Assembly: GCA_034769895.1 (NCBI GenBank)
Contig: CM068367.1
Coordinates: 351,231,111 to 351,295,110 of the forward strand
From: Magicicada septendecula
Lineage: Eukaryota; Arthropoda; Insecta; Hemiptera; Cicadidae
Reading direction: 5' to 3'
DNA length: 64,000 nt
Shown: positions 10,535 to 21,780 of the stretch, piece after piece
How the letters are laid out: each line of letters opens with the position of its first letter
How positions within the stretch are numbered: position 1 is the stretch's first letter
Notes under the pieces: generated by a model
The model's input: the letters and a program-made list of their open reading frames with translations, nothing else
Told to the model about the DNA's origin: nothing
Database searches by the model: none
Program-made: the position numbers and the translations under genes

Positions 10535-13500
10535 ATGTCTGAGGAAGGCCTCAAGGTGCTGACCAGAAAGAGAGGCGGATTAAAGTCCGCGATAGTGCGG
10601 ATACAATCCGCGGTAAATTCATTTGACATTAATTTAACCACAAAACATTTTTTGACTGTGAGATTAGAAAGTCTTAAGAGCTTAGCCTCGAAGTACGACG
10701 AAGTACAGTCTGAGATAGAGCTTATAAGTAAAGACGTGAGCACTGCTCAGGCAGACCGAGTCGAGGTTGAGGAAATGATATACTCAACTGAGGCAAACAT
10801 TTTACAACTTCTTGACACTGTTAATACTCAGACTGTGCCTCCTGTACTATCGACGCCTGTGCATTTAAAACCGATAAATTTGCCCTGCTTCTCAGGCAAC
10901 ATACTTGAGTGGCAACATTTCTATTCAATTTTTAATGATCTGGTGCATTCAAGATCAGATTTAACACCAGTACAGAAACTGCATTACTTGCATTCATCGG
11001 TGAAGTGTGAACCATTAGACTTAATTAAATCATTACCAATTTGTCAAGAGAATTATGTAATAGCGTTGAACTTGCTGTCCGATAGGTACAATAATCCATT
11101 TATATTAGCAAAATATTATGTACAGAACCTACTTCAGGTTAAGTCCACAATAAAGGACTCAGTCCAAAGCTTGGCTGAGTTTACGAATACTATAACGTCT
11201 TCTGTTAATTCGCTGGCGGCAATGAAGCTGTCTGTAAACCTATTTGAGTTTATTACTATACAATTGCTTTCCACTAAACTTGACCCTATCACTTTAAAAC
11301 GTTGGAAGGAGTCTATAGACCCTGACAACTTGCCTAGTTTTCAAGACTTTACTCATTTTTTGAATTTGCGCCGACAGCTTTTAGAAAATACTATGCCAAT
11401 TGAACCCGGACAGCAATTCAATAAACCTAGTGTAAAACCAAACAATAAGTTTGAGAAATGTAGTTTAAGAAATACTGCTGGCAGCAGTACCTTTAAGAGT
11501 TATCATGCTACGGCAAGGCATTATTCATGTGTGTGCTGTAAATCTGATCACCCGCTTTACATGTGTAATAATTTTCGCATATTAAGTGCCGCTGAGCGGG
11601 GGCAATTGGTGGCAAACCATAAATGTTGTATTAACTGCCTTAGAGCAGGTCATTTGATAACAAATTGTAAAAGTAAACAGGTTTGTAAAATTTGTTCAAA
11701 GGGTCACCACACCTTGCTGCACGCTAATTACGTGCCGAAATCAGCAGCTGCCAGCAGTAACTACTGCTCATTTAAATTACAGTGTAAAAACAATGTACTT
11801 TTATCCACTGCAGTTGTATATGTCATTGATCAGGCTGGCAATAGGCATAAGGCGCGCGCACTTCTTGACGCCGGGTCTCAGATCAATTTTTGTACGAAAT
11901 CATTTGCGAAAAGATTGCACCTCAAACTAACCCGATCTAATATTCCGATTACAGGAATAAGCAACACAGCGTGTTGCGCTACTGACATTGTTTCTATGCG
12001 TATTATGTCTCGCTATCAGAGACATAGTTTCGAGGCCAAATGTGCCGTCCTATCTAACTTAACTCATAATCTGCCTTCAATCTCGTTTGACATCAACCGG
12101 TTCCACATTCCAAATAAAATTTTTCTCGCCGACCCAGATTTTAATATATCTTCACAGATCGACATACTATTGGGGGCTCAATTTTATCTAGATTTAATAT
12201 TAGCTAATAAGTACACACGCGGACCCAACTTCCCTATCATTCAGGAGACAAAACTGGGTTACATTTTGGCCGGCAATCTGCCCAAGCACTGCCACACCCA
12301 GGGTCCTGCTGTTTCGTTCTTGGCAAGGAACAATGACAGCGAAATCCTGCAATCTCTTGAGAGATTTTGGGAGGCAGAAACGATCCCCGGCGATACCCCT
12401 AATGGCGAGTCGGCTTGCGAAGAGCATTTTATGCGCTACACTCAGCGCAACCACGAGGGTAGATTTATAGTGTCGCTCCCATTCAAGTCTGATAATCCTC
12501 ACTTAGGGGAATCCTACACAAGTGCCGAATCAAGGTTTTTAAACTTGGAGCGTCGATTCAGGCGCGATCCCAAGCTCGCTCGCGACTACGCAGACTTTAT
12601 CGGGGAATACATGAAGCTTGGGCACATGACACCCATTGATCATGGCGCTATCAATTTAGGATCGTCAAATATTTATTACTTGCCTCACCATGCCGTGTTT
12701 AAACATTCTAGCTTGACCACAAAATTGCGCGTTGTCTTTGATGGTTCCTCCAAGACTACAAATGGCCTTTCGTTAAATGACCTATTATTGGTAGGCCCCA
12801 ATGTTCAGCAAGATCTCTTCTCTATTCTGTTGCGGTTTCGCACACATAAGTATGTCCTGATTGCTGACATCGAAAAAATGTATCGTCAGATTCGCGTTGC
12901 TGAAGAGGACTGTCACTATCAGCGTATTTTGTGGCGTGACTCTCCCCTCGAACCACTTAAGCATTTCGCGCTGCGAACAGTAACTTACGGCACGGCTAGC
13001 GCCTCCTTTTTGGCCACACGGTGCCTTTTACAAATTGCTAGAGACAATCAAACTTCCTTTCCCCAAGCGGCTTTAGCCATCACTAACGATTTTTATGTAG
13101 ACGATCTACTTACCGGTTCTGACACTATCCCCGATCTGACTAATCTGAAATCCGACCTAGGTGCGTTACTTGCTCAATATGGTTTCACGTTGCACAAATG
13201 GGCATCAAATGAACCCACAGCGGTCGCAAGTCATCACAACCTTTCACGACCCCTAAATAAACAGGACAATGTGCGTACCCTGGGCATTCTTTGGAACAAC
13301 ACTGCTGATTCATTTTTGTTTGATGTCAACCTATCTCCGGTTCTTCATAGCATATCCAAGAGGCAAATTCTTTCAATAATCGCCGGAATATATGATCCAC
13401 TGGGTTTAATCGGACCAGTTGTCTTTTTGTATAAACACTTCATGCAGCGACTCTGGCTTTGTAAGCTTAGTTGGGATGAACCGCTTTCCGGTCAGTCACT

Positions 13501-14947
13501 GTCGGATTGGCATTCTTTGTGTAACAAATTAAGTCTGATTGGTAAAATAGTGGTCCCGCGATCTATTCGTTGCAACCATCAGGCGGTTACAGTTCAGTTG
13601 CATGGTTTTTCTGATGCTTCCGAGAGAGGGTTCGGCTGTTGTGTGTATGTCAGAGTCATTTATCAAGATGCTACTGCTTCCTGTCGTCTTTTGTGTTCAA
13701 AATCTCGCGTGGCTCCCTTGCGCCAAGTGTCATTACCTCGTATCGAGCTCTGCGCTTGTTTGTTATTATCGCGACTTGTGTCTAAAATTATTCCTGCTCT
13801 TCATTCATTCATTGAGGATGTACATTTGTATTCCGATTCTATGGTGGCTCTTTACTGGATTCATGCGCAGTCTTCGCGTTGGAAAACATACGTCGCTAAT
13901 AGGGTTGCTGAAATTCAGCGTCGCACGCAAACTTGTGCCTGGCATCACATTGATTCGCGACGCAATCCTGCTCATATTATTTCTAGGGGGTGTCTCCCGG
14001 ACGTTTTGCGCGATTGCTCGCTTTGGTGGCACGGTCCTGGCTGTCTGTCTCAATCGTCAGAGTCTAATCCTTTCCCATCTTTCGTACCGGCCACTCCATC
14101 ATCTTCGGAAGTCATCGCGGAAGAGAAAACTACACATAACCGTTCGCTAATGTCTACCCTGGCTGTTGACTTATCGTTGGACTTTTCCTCGTTACACCGG
14201 CTGACACGTGTATACGCTTACTGTTTTCGTTTCATCAGAAATATTAGGCACTCATCTGCGGACAGGCTTTCGGGCGATCTGACCCCTGCGGAAATTCATC
14301 AGTCTCTTAATTTCTTTATAAGGCAATCTCAATCGACCCACTTCCCAGGCGAAATTAGTTGTCTTCGGAACGGATCTTCTGTTTCCATCAGAAGCAAGTT
14401 AGCCTCTCTCGACCCGTTTCTTGACGACACTGGAGTGATACGCGTGGGCGGACGATTGCAGCATTCCCAGTTATCTTACGACTCGAAACATCCTATCGTA
14501 CTACCCCCATCGGCGCATGTCACACGCCTTATCATCGAACGCGAACACATTCGTTTGCTTCATGCTGGTGCGCAGCTCGTGCATCATTCACTGCGTCAAC
14601 GTTGGTGGATTGTTAATGCCCGGCTAGTCATCCGTTCCATTATTCGTAAGTGTCTCAAGTGCATCAGGTTTAGCGCCACACAGCAGGTTCAGAGGCTTGG
14701 CATCTTGCCATCCCCTAGAGTCACTCCTTCAAGGCCGTTTCTATTTTGCGCGGTTGATTATGGTGGTCCCTTCATGATTCGTCATGGCGGGCAGAAGTCT
14801 AGAACTCTTACTAAGGCGTACGTGTCTCTGTTTGTTTGCTTAGCAACTAGGGCTATTCACCTGGAATTGGTGTCCGACCTTACTGCCAGCGCGAGACGAG
14901 ATGTGACACTATGGTTACAGCACAATGCGGCTTTATTCCGCCATTGA
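10535..14947 (+). CDS. BEL/Pao Gag-Pol polyprotein, integrase incomplete
   Basis: An uninterrupted ORF of 1470 codons from the ATG at 10535 (the frame is open slightly upstream, but 10535 is the first ATG). Domains in order: Gag DUF1759 with LPCFSGNILEWQHF (about residues 110-270), three zinc-knuckle-like Cys/His clusters (about 330-400), retropepsin ALLDAGSQ (about 444), RT with LIADIEKMYRQI (about 775) and FYVDDLL (about 853), Pao-type RNase H with FSDASERGFG (about 1024) and LYSDSMVALYW, and the integrase H2C2 zinc domain (about 1342-1385) with core Asp in VDYGGPF (about 1407). The frame then ends ARRDVTLWLQHNAALFRH, so the second Asp, the Glu and the usual C-terminal domain are missing. 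RT and protease look intact. Confidence 0.95.
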   Translation: MSEEGLKVLTRKRGGLKSAIVRIQSAVNSFDINLTTKHFLTVRLESLKSLASKYDEVQSEIELISKDVSTAQADRVEVEEMIYSTEANILQLLDTVNTQTVPPVLSTPVHLKPINLPCFSGNILEWQHFYSIFNDLVHSRSDLTPVQKLHYLHSSVKCEPLDLIKSLPICQENYVIALNLLSDRYNNPFILAKYYVQNLLQVKSTIKDSVQSLAEFTNTITSSVNSLAAMKLSVNLFEFITIQLLSTKLDPITLKRWKESIDPDNLPSFQDFTHFLNLRRQLLENTMPIEPGQQFNKPSVKPNNKFEKCSLRNTAGSSTFKSYHATARHYSCVCCKSDHPLYMCNNFRILSAAERGQLVANHKCCINCLRAGHLITNCKSKQVCKICSKGHHTLLHANYVPKSAAASSNYCSFKLQCKNNVLLSTAVVYVIDQAGNRHKARALLDAGSQINFCTKSFAKRLHLKLTRSNIPITGISNTACCATDIVSMRIMSRYQRHSFEAKCAVLSNLTHNLPSISFDINRFHIPNKIFLADPDFNISSQIDILLGAQFYLDLILANKYTRGPNFPIIQETKLGYILAGNLPKHCHTQGPAVSFLARNNDSEILQSLERFWEAETIPGDTPNGESACEEHFMRYTQRNHEGRFIVSLPFKSDNPHLGESYTSAESRFLNLERRFRRDPKLARDYADFIGEYMKLGHMTPIDHGAINLGSSNIYYLPHHAVFKHSSLTTKLRVVFDGSSKTTNGLSLNDLLLVGPNVQQDLFSILLRFRTHKYVLIADIEKMYRQIRVAEEDCHYQRILWRDSPLEPLKHFALRTVTYGTASASFLATRCLLQIARDNQTSFPQAALAITNDFYVDDLLTGSDTIPDLTNLKSDLGALLAQYGFTLHKWASNEPTAVASHHNLSRPLNKQDNVRTLGILWNNTADSFLFDVNLSPVLHSISKRQILSIIAGIYDPLGLIGPVVFLYKHFMQRLWLCKLSWDEPLSGQSLSDWHSLCNKLSLIGKIVVPRSIRCNHQAVTVQLHGFSDASERGFGCCVYVRVIYQDATASCRLLCSKSRVAPLRQVSLPRIELCACLLLSRLVSKIIPALHSFIEDVHLYSDSMVALYWIHAQSSRWKTYVANRVAEIQRRTQTCAWHHIDSRRNPAHIISRGCLPDVLRDCSLWWHGPGCLSQSSESNPFPSFVPATPSSSEVIAEEKTTHNRSLMSTLAVDLSLDFSSLHRLTRVYAYCFRFIRNIRHSSADRLSGDLTPAEIHQSLNFFIRQSQSTHFPGEISCLRNGSSVSIRSKLASLDPFLDDTGVIRVGGRLQHSQLSYDSKHPIVLPPSAHVTRLIIEREHIRLLHAGAQLVHHSLRQRWWIVNARLVIRSIIRKCLKCIRFSATQQVQRLGILPSPRVTPSRPFLFCAVDYGGPFMIRHGGQKSRTLTKAYVSLFVCLATRAIHLELVSDLTASARRDVTLWLQHNAALFRH

Positions 14948-16017
14948 CTTATTATTTATTACGACCATTTGGTCAACATGATTGTGATGGATTGTCACAA
15001 TATTTTTGTCAATTTTGCGTCATGGCACGCTTCTGAGTATCACAGTTCTGGTGATATCTTAATATTTGTATTGTATGTTAATTTTTGTGGCATACTATGT
15101 CACACTTTCATTGATCTCATGGGGTGTACTGCATGTCTTTGGGTGGTCTTATTTATTAATGTTATTACATAATATTCGCATGTTTGCTGTCAAGTAACCA
15201 TGCATTCATTTCTTTATATTGTTGCTGATAAATATGTACTATTTTGTGAATGTCTTAAATTGTTTCTGTAATTTCAGTATTGTATTGTTGGCTGACATTA
15301 CAATTATTTATCTTGTAATTATGCAAATTATTATTGTTGTATTCACATAAAATGTGTCGATGTAAACTATTGTAAGCGTCTACCGTGTGTAACTGCCTTG
15401 TCTAATTTATTTATATTGTACTTATATTTTATTCATTTTTGTAAGTAAACATGCACAATTCTTTATTTAAATTATGACATACACGTCATATCTGGGCTAC
15501 ATTCAGCATCTAGCTTGCTCACACGTTGGCATACATTGTAAATTCCTGAAACTTCAGGAATAGCGTATTTAGGTCGATACATGTCGCCCTCCTGAATATA
15601 CAATGAAACATGCAACTGTAACATGTTCAACAACAATTTTATTCATGTAATGAACTTCTGTACAGGTCTACGGACCTTAGCTAGCATTAAGCTAACTCTA
15701 TGACTAGCATATTATGTATTTTTCGTTCATGTTTTGTAATGTTACGTACTGCGCACTTGTGTCAGTAATATTGGTTAACCAGACTTAGTGGTACATGAAA
15801 CAGCTGTTTGCCAAACCTTGGCCTACAGTCGCCTATCTGCATGCTTATCTCAAATTAGCGGCCGATTGCCGTTATCTAATCTCAACTCAAGGTTCAACTC
15901 AGCCTTGAAGCTGATTCTAATTATTAAAACTCCACTATTTCAAATTGAATTGTAAATGTATTATAATTTATTAAGGAATGTATTAAAAAATCTTTTTGAT
16001 TTTTGACGGGCAGCTTA
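14948..16017 (+). other. BEL 3' noncoding segment replacing the end of pol
   Basis: 1070 bp of AT-rich sequence between the pol stop and the 3' LTR. No integrase remainder, DUF5641 domain or envelope frame was recognised. It contains a perfect small hairpin, ATTCCTGAA/TTCAGGAAT, at about 15541. A clear polypurine tract next to the 3' LTR is not evident; only gacgggcag is purine-rich. Confidence 0.7.
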
Positions 16018-16539
16018 TGGACGGTAGCGCGATGATTTTATTTTACTAGGTTGGCTAATCTGATTTATATCTCATCAACGTTCGCGTAATCGTACTTTAA
16101 CCAGTGCACATTCAGTAATCTCGGCGTTCGGTTCGCCGGACCTTTCCGTCAAGTTAGTGTCGACATTAGATGTAGGCCTTAGGCCTTACTATTTTCTATC
16201 ATGGCCAACTAGCGCCACAACTTCATTCTTAACTAAATTTATTAATTATTGATTCAATATGCAGCATTAGCCAGCCTTCTTTCAATTTATTACAGCTGTA
16301 ATGTGATCATTCAAATTATTAAAACTATTCGTATACAGTCCACTTCTCTTATTTCTTAATGTAATTTAATACATCTTACACAACATCTTCAATCATAATG
16401 GAAGATCAGCAGACAAATATTTAATGCAAGATACATAATTTTCGCCCGCTCGGGCTGAACAAATTAACTCTTCCGGTCCGCACTTGCGGGACGTTACTTT
16501 TCTTAAACTGTTTCGGCCCACTTGGGCCGGGATCAGCCA
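16018..16539 (+). repeat. 3' LTR of the BEL/Pao element
   Basis: A 522-bp copy of the 5' LTR. The four differences are G/A in ctttRaccag, T/C in gtgtYgacat, C/T in catcYtacac and C/T in gaYcagcag. It is followed by the TSD ACACT at 16540-16544. The three CT-loop hairpins recur at 16444-16455, 16476-16492 and 16514-16529. Confidence 0.95.
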
Positions 16540-16618
16540 ACACTTTCACATGTGAAACTTACGAGGAAAATAAACAAAGTAAGTTTCACATGTGAAAGTG
16601 TAGTAATTAATATTCATT
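16540..16618. repeat. Palindrome: target site of the BEL element
   Basis: ACACTTTCACATGTGAAAC and its neighbours (16540-16562) are perfectly inverted at 16579-16601 around a 16-nt spacer. Adding the 5' flank 9713-9734 extends the arm to 40 nt, pairing with 16579-16618. Each arm also contains the self-complementary TTTCACATGTGAAA. Confidence 0.9.
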
Positions 16619-18834
16619 TCGAAAAATATGTTTTGTAAAATTGTAATTGGCAATGTAAAATATCGCAAGTCAGATAATATTAGGGTATATTGTCTTTGAA
16701 AAAAGATCAATATTATAAAGTATAAAGAAAGTAGTGCGTAGAGTATAAAGAGTAAAGTTATTTGTCAGTGTGTGCCTCCTGCAATGACTTATTTATAAGA
16801 AACATGGACAATGAACATACTAATGATACCGAAACTGCAACTGTGCACAAGACTGGAGAGCAACTTTGCTAGGTTAACAGACATGGCAGAAATGGATTCA
16901 CTAGAATAGTTGATGTCGTTTACGGAATTACATACATTAAGTGGAAGGGGGCAGGATATTTTGCTAAACGAGAAGATAGGTGACCTTGAAGCTTGACACT
17001 GCACGCACGTAGTTAAATGCAGAAGAGTTTCTCTACAGCAGCGGAGTGGCGAGAGTTGTAACACTGGAAAAAGAACGCAACAGACCATGGGTATAATGCT
17101 TAAAGGAAGGAGGGAAAAAAGAAGAAGAAGAAGAAGAAGATATGAAGTACCAGCGGCAGTGCACAAATAAAAATAAAGTTATACTCCCCCGCCTTCACAG
17201 TTAACTGGTTGGCGGTTTCCCTTTCCAGTTTTAGGTTACCAGTCGAAAATGTACCAGCACTATGTTCACTTCTGGCAGCCATTGGACACGCTCCAGTTGC
17301 AAATAAGCCATGGGTGCAAAGACACCTCGCATCCATAATGCAATGCAATCGTCATTTATTAAAGTTCCCATTTCACGACAGCGTTTTTCCACCTGTATAA
17401 GGCGTAGTTAATATAAATTCTGGATAATGTAGGTGCCGTGGAACACCCTTGCCTTGCTCCAAATTTTTTATGTAGGGATGTTTTTTGTTTTGTTTCCATT
17501 CATACGGGACTGACTTCCTCACCCTTAAGGCACTTTGTGATAATTCGCTACCATAACTAATAAGAATGATATTAGTAGCAGTGGCAATAGACGACTGGTT
17601 TATCTGTAGCACGCAACATTGGCTGTACAGTCAGAGCCACTCCCCTACGAGACGGACGTAGAGTAATGACATCCATCTGTTTTTGTCAGACTGCACCATA
17701 TCACTGGAGATAAATGCTTCACTTTTTTTGGTTAGTGTATGGTTTACTCAATTGGTGACTTTACCAACGTCTACAACTTTTGATTGGTCAAGGCATTCTT
17801 AGAGATCCTGACTGCATGAATTAAAGTGGATTCAGATAATGGTGAAGAATGTCGTTAATGAAAAACTAAGAAATACACAATGTAAAACGTGACCTTACAC
17901 AATGTGTCACAGGTAAATATGCATTTGTATTCAATATCAGAAGCAGTGACTACATGCAATAATGAAAACCAGTTAAATTACAATTACAACATATTCTTGT
18001 AACAATTAAAACATAAAGTAATAGCATTATTTAATTTGCTGTATAATTTCGCTACATAAAATTGTGTAATTTGTAACAGTGAGGTATGTTTTCATAATGC
18101 ACATTACGCGTTTATTATAAGAAGTACCTATTTTCCCATCACATATCAGGCAAAACAGGACGGGCAGTAAATACAGAAGTGAATGAGTAACAACAACGAT
18201 ACCAATAACAAGATATTGTATTCATGGTAATAACAATGACAACACCACCAAAAATAATAAAGACCCATAGACTCATTAAGAATAAAGAACCTTATCAACC
18301 TTAACTAGTCTTAAGAGGGGAACAGTGTTAGACCACACTATGATTTGCCAGTAGGCCTACATACGGATATAACGATATGTGTAAATAAACCAAATACAGC
18401 TTTGTATGATCTGAAAAAAAAAGAAACTCTGGCTCATCAACATTGTACGTCCAGCGGATCATAATAACAGTAAATCCGAAAGGGAGAATATAAAGAAATA
18501 TGCTCCACTTGGCGGTGAATACAAATTACAAACTGTTTTGAATTAATACAGCTGATAATAAGAGGCTGTAAAGAAAAACCTACTAACGAATCTATCTAAG
18601 CTGCAACTAAATGCAAAAAGGATAACAGTTGCAGGTCAAAAGGCAGTAATCCTGGAGACGTGCCGAATAGTCCGTGAGCATTTAAATGTTAGCATAAACA
18701 CTGCGCTGGAGTTTGTCATGTAGAATAATCTTAACATATAGAATAAGCAGTGATAACAGCGGAGAGACAATTCAATTAAAATAAATAATTATTAACTATT
18801 GTTCCGTAACTTTGATAATTAAATATTTAATATA
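16619..18834. other. No recognised gene
   Basis: AT-rich sequence with a short (GAA)n run at 17122-17140 and several ORFs under 130 codons. None has a recognisable domain, and none has convincing splice borders. Part of 17000-17140 may be a decayed retroelement 3' end because of the GAA tail, but that is a guess. Confidence 0.4.
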
Positions 18835-19254
18835 CAGAGTGTAACATAAAAGGCGTTTCACATTATACACATTCGGATTCTATGCGTCAATAAGTGCCCA
18901 TAAACATATAAGAAAAAATTTTGTGATTTCAAAATCGGCCACTTTAATGTCTTTGATCACTTACAGCTCTGTGATTACCAATGAAATCACAGTATCAAAG
19001 TATGATTTATTAAATATAACACTGAGTATTTTGTTGTGAACACGTAACCTTGTTTGTTAAAATGGAATAACAAGTATCCGGGTTTGGCAGAAAACAGCTT
19101 ACCCTAACAGAACAAAAAACAAAACCCTAACTATTTTTGCGAGAAACGAAACACAAAATTAGAGAAATAGTCACAGGTGGACAACTGAAAATTCAAATGA
19201 AATAATAGACTCAAATTTCAAAACCGGTTTTCGTTAAATGTATAGTGTGGTATA

Positions 19255-19445
19255 ATTCGGACCAGTTAATTTTACCACTTATTATTCAAAATTGCCTTAC
19301 GGGTATTCCGTACAAAGACATTATACAAAATCAGTTGTCAATCCTGTTAGAAGACATACTTCTTGAAATAAAAGCTGCAAATGTTCTTACAACATGGTGG
19401 AGCACCAACTCATTATTCACATGAACACAGAGAGTTCATACCTCT
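19255..19445 (+). pseudogene. DDE_3 transposase fragment (central/C-terminal part)
   Basis: Plus-strand frames give a GPVNF-like start, then LLEDILLEIKA, and after a frameshift MFLQHGGAPTHYSHEHREF. The last matches the conserved segment around the second catalytic Asp of insect mariner-like transposases, usually written FQHDGAPAH; here that Asp position is Gly. The frame ends where the HINE-like element begins at 19459. Upstream sequence (18890-19250) probably holds the decayed N-terminal part. Confidence 0.7.
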
Positions 19446-19733
19446 AACTTGATTTTTTACTTCCATGTTCCTTAAGGAAATGGAAGTATGGTGATGGCAA
19501 AAAAATCGTGTTCGAGATTATTGCAGATTCTGATTGTACTACACTCAAAACATGAAAAAAATTCATTTTTCGAAAAGTGTGTGTGTGTGTGTCTGTCTGT
19601 AGATTTTGTCTATGGCAAACGATAACAGTCGCAAATTCAAACAGAATGAAATAATTTTTTGCATACAGCCCTTATTTGTAGAGTACTCAAAACCTATTGT
19701 TTAATGAAGAAAGTTGTGTTAGTGGTCGAAATC

Positions 19734-19854
19734 ACAAGCAGAATGATCACTGTTGCACACCACTATATAAAAATTATCCCGATTAGCGCTTTCAAGCTTC
19801 ACAGCTCATCGTCAGATCGGAATTGAGACAAACAACGTGAAAAATAAACCCTTC
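19734..19854 (-). repeat. PLE-1 terminal repeat, 3' side (sense to the RT)
   Basis: 121 bp, perfect reverse complement of 21770-21890. The hammerhead-like core occupies 19776-19823 on the minus strand. A shorter, diverged relative is at 38240-38340. Confidence 0.97.
19776..19823 (-). ncRNA. Hammerhead-ribozyme-like motif in the PLE-1 3' repeat
   Basis: The minus strand reads ATTCCGAT (helix I), CUGACGA, an unpaired U, GAGCU-GUGA-AGCUU (helix II), GAAA, GCGC, UA, then ATCGGGAT, which pairs with the first strand over 8 bp with one G-U. All invariant core positions are present. The predicted cleavage is after GCGCUA. The tiny self-complementary helix III (GCGC) fits the minimal type I hammerheads known in PLEs, which may act as dimers. 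Confidence 0.8.
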
Positions 19855-19985
19855 CCCCCATATCACCCCACCCTGCTCACACACAACAAGCTATAATTCA
19901 AATGTCCCTTCACCACCCCCTGAGCCCTGTCCCTCCATCTGGACAATTAGATATTTTTCTAGCAAATTCCTTGTGTTTCAGTGTT

Positions 19986-19987
<2 letters not shown>

Positions 19988-20052
<65 letters not shown>
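19988..20052. repeat. (GT)n microsatellite, 65 bp
   Basis: An uninterrupted GT run inside the 3' untranslated part of PLE-1. The related PLE-3 has a short, broken GT tract at the same place (about 38490-38520), so it is an old feature of the family. Confidence 0.98.
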
Positions 20053-20053
<1 letters not shown>

Positions 20054-20306
20054 ATTCCTTTTAAACCTACCCGTCTCCTCTCCACACACGTGGGTCAGTC
20101 ACACCCCCTTATTTTAAAACATCCAATTAGTACTATGCAATTTAATTCTTAATATTATCTATCTGTCCTCTATCATTTACTTTTTAATTATGTTATAAAA
20201 TATTTCTTCATTATCAAATTTAATTTTAGTATTAATTAAATTGTCTAACCCTTTTTCTCTTTCTTTCAATATTTCTAACTCCTCCCTCAGCTTCCTTTCA
20301 ACTGTG

Positions 20307-21780
20307 TTATTTACTACTTTTACAATTTAAGATTTCTTCCAAAGGATTAACAAACTTAAGGTGGTCTTCTATGAAATGTCTTGCATATAACGAATTGGTT
20401 GTTCTATTAGCTTCTCCACGTTTGTGGTCAGACAACCTGCATACGAATTTTCGTCCTGTCTCACCTAGGTACACTTTGTTGCAGTCTTTACACTTTAATT
20501 TATAAATTCCGCTTTTCTGTAATACTGGAATTTTTTCTATATTTTTATTCCTTATCTTATCGAATACCGTTTCACATTTTTTAATAGCTATATCTACTCC
20601 GTATTTATTAAAACATTTTATAATTTTTCTAGTATGTGAACCTATGTATGTCAATGACCCTGCATAATTCTTTTGTTCTGGTTCTATTTTAGCTTTCTGT
20701 ATGTTAACCCTTTCCATAACTTTATCCACTACGTTGGTGTTATAATTATTATTCCTTACAATACCCTTTATCGTTTTTAACTCCCTATCTTTTGATTCGG
20801 TCTCTTTTAAACACTTCTGAGCTCTGTAACAAAATGAATTAGTTGCCGCCATTTTATATCTATAAGGGTTGTAAGACTCTCTTGGTATAATTATATCAGA
20901 ATACGACTCTTTCCTAAATATCCCAAACTGTAGTTTCTCATTATCTTTTATTTCTATGTTCAAATCTAAGTAATTTATTTTATTACCACCTATCTCTTCT
21001 TTAAATTGTAAGTTTTTATCCTTATTATTTACCTCATTTATAAACTCATGTACTTCTTCTCTGCTTCCTTCCCAAATTACTAATACATCATCAACGTGTC
21101 TAGACCATAATTTTATATTGTCTTTATACTTAGTGGAACTTATTAATTGCTTTTCAAAATCATTCATGTATATTTCAGCAAGAATAGGGGATAACGAAGA
21201 CCCCATAGGTAAACCTTTTTTCTGTATATAAAACTTGTTATTAAACCTAAAATAGTTCTGATTTACACATTCTTTAATTACTTTAATCAACTGCTTTTTA
21301 TACCTGTATTCTTCCATATTATTATCGTTTATTAACTTAATAACTTTATTTACTGTGATATTGGTAAACATGTCCTTAACATCCAGTGATATAAATTTTG
21401 TATTTACATTAATTCTAATATTTTCTAATTTTTCTATCAATTTTACATTATTCTCTATGTTGTATTTTGTCCAAAATTCATATTTATCTTTCAGTACTCT
21501 GCTAACTTCCTTTGATAATTTATAAATAGGTGCATTAATAAAAGAAACAATCGGTATAATTGGTTTTCCTTCTTTATGTATCTTAACCTGATTTTAAAAA
21601 GTTGGTGCTGTTGGATTACTTTCTAATAAATACTTTTTCTTATTTTCTGCTATAAATGTTATCTGTTTCATCATTTGTTTTATCCTTGACTGGTACTTAC
21701 TTGCATAATCATACTTTATTTCCTCATATGGTCCTTCACTTATAATTTCTTTCGTTTTCTTTATTGTGTGAAGGGTTTAT
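20307..21780 (-). pseudogene. PLE-1 reverse transcriptase with GIY-YIG endonuclease
   Basis: The longest open stretch is 21440-20307. The frame continues upstream to about 21770 but holds one in-frame stop (in APTF-stop-NQVKIHKEGKPI, about 21595). RT motifs: IHKEGKPIIPIVS, motif A SLDVKDMF, motif B GLPMGSSLSPILAEIYM and motif C RHVDDVLVIW (His replaces the usual Tyr or Phe of xVDD). The GIY-YIG nuclease follows with GIYKLKCKDCNKVYLGETGR and an RLSDHK stretch. Compared with PLE-3 (LEDYEILKVVNNTVERKL), the C-terminus reads LEEILNCKSSK-stop, so a small frameshift cuts the tail. The N-terminal PLE region is missing. PLE enzymes prime reverse transcription at nicked DNA. This copy is dead but well preserved. 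Confidence 0.92.

Larger units (their letters stand above)
9735..16539 (+). mobile_element. BEL/Pao LTR retrotransposon, young, integrase-truncated
   Basis: A full LTR-to-LTR element of 6805 bp with 5-bp TSD ACACT (9730-9734 and 16540-16544). LTR divergence of about 0.8% points to recent insertion. One long ORF carries Gag, protease, RT and RNase H, but only the start of the integrase core, followed by about 1.07 kb of noncoding DNA. BEL elements copy themselves through cytoplasmic virus-like particles. This copy lacks two integrase catalytic residues, so mobility would have needed integrase from a related element. Confidence 0.93.

Noticed and set aside
13602..14150. 182-codon plus ORF inside BEL pol
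   Set aside because: Wrong frame of the RNase H region; no domain.
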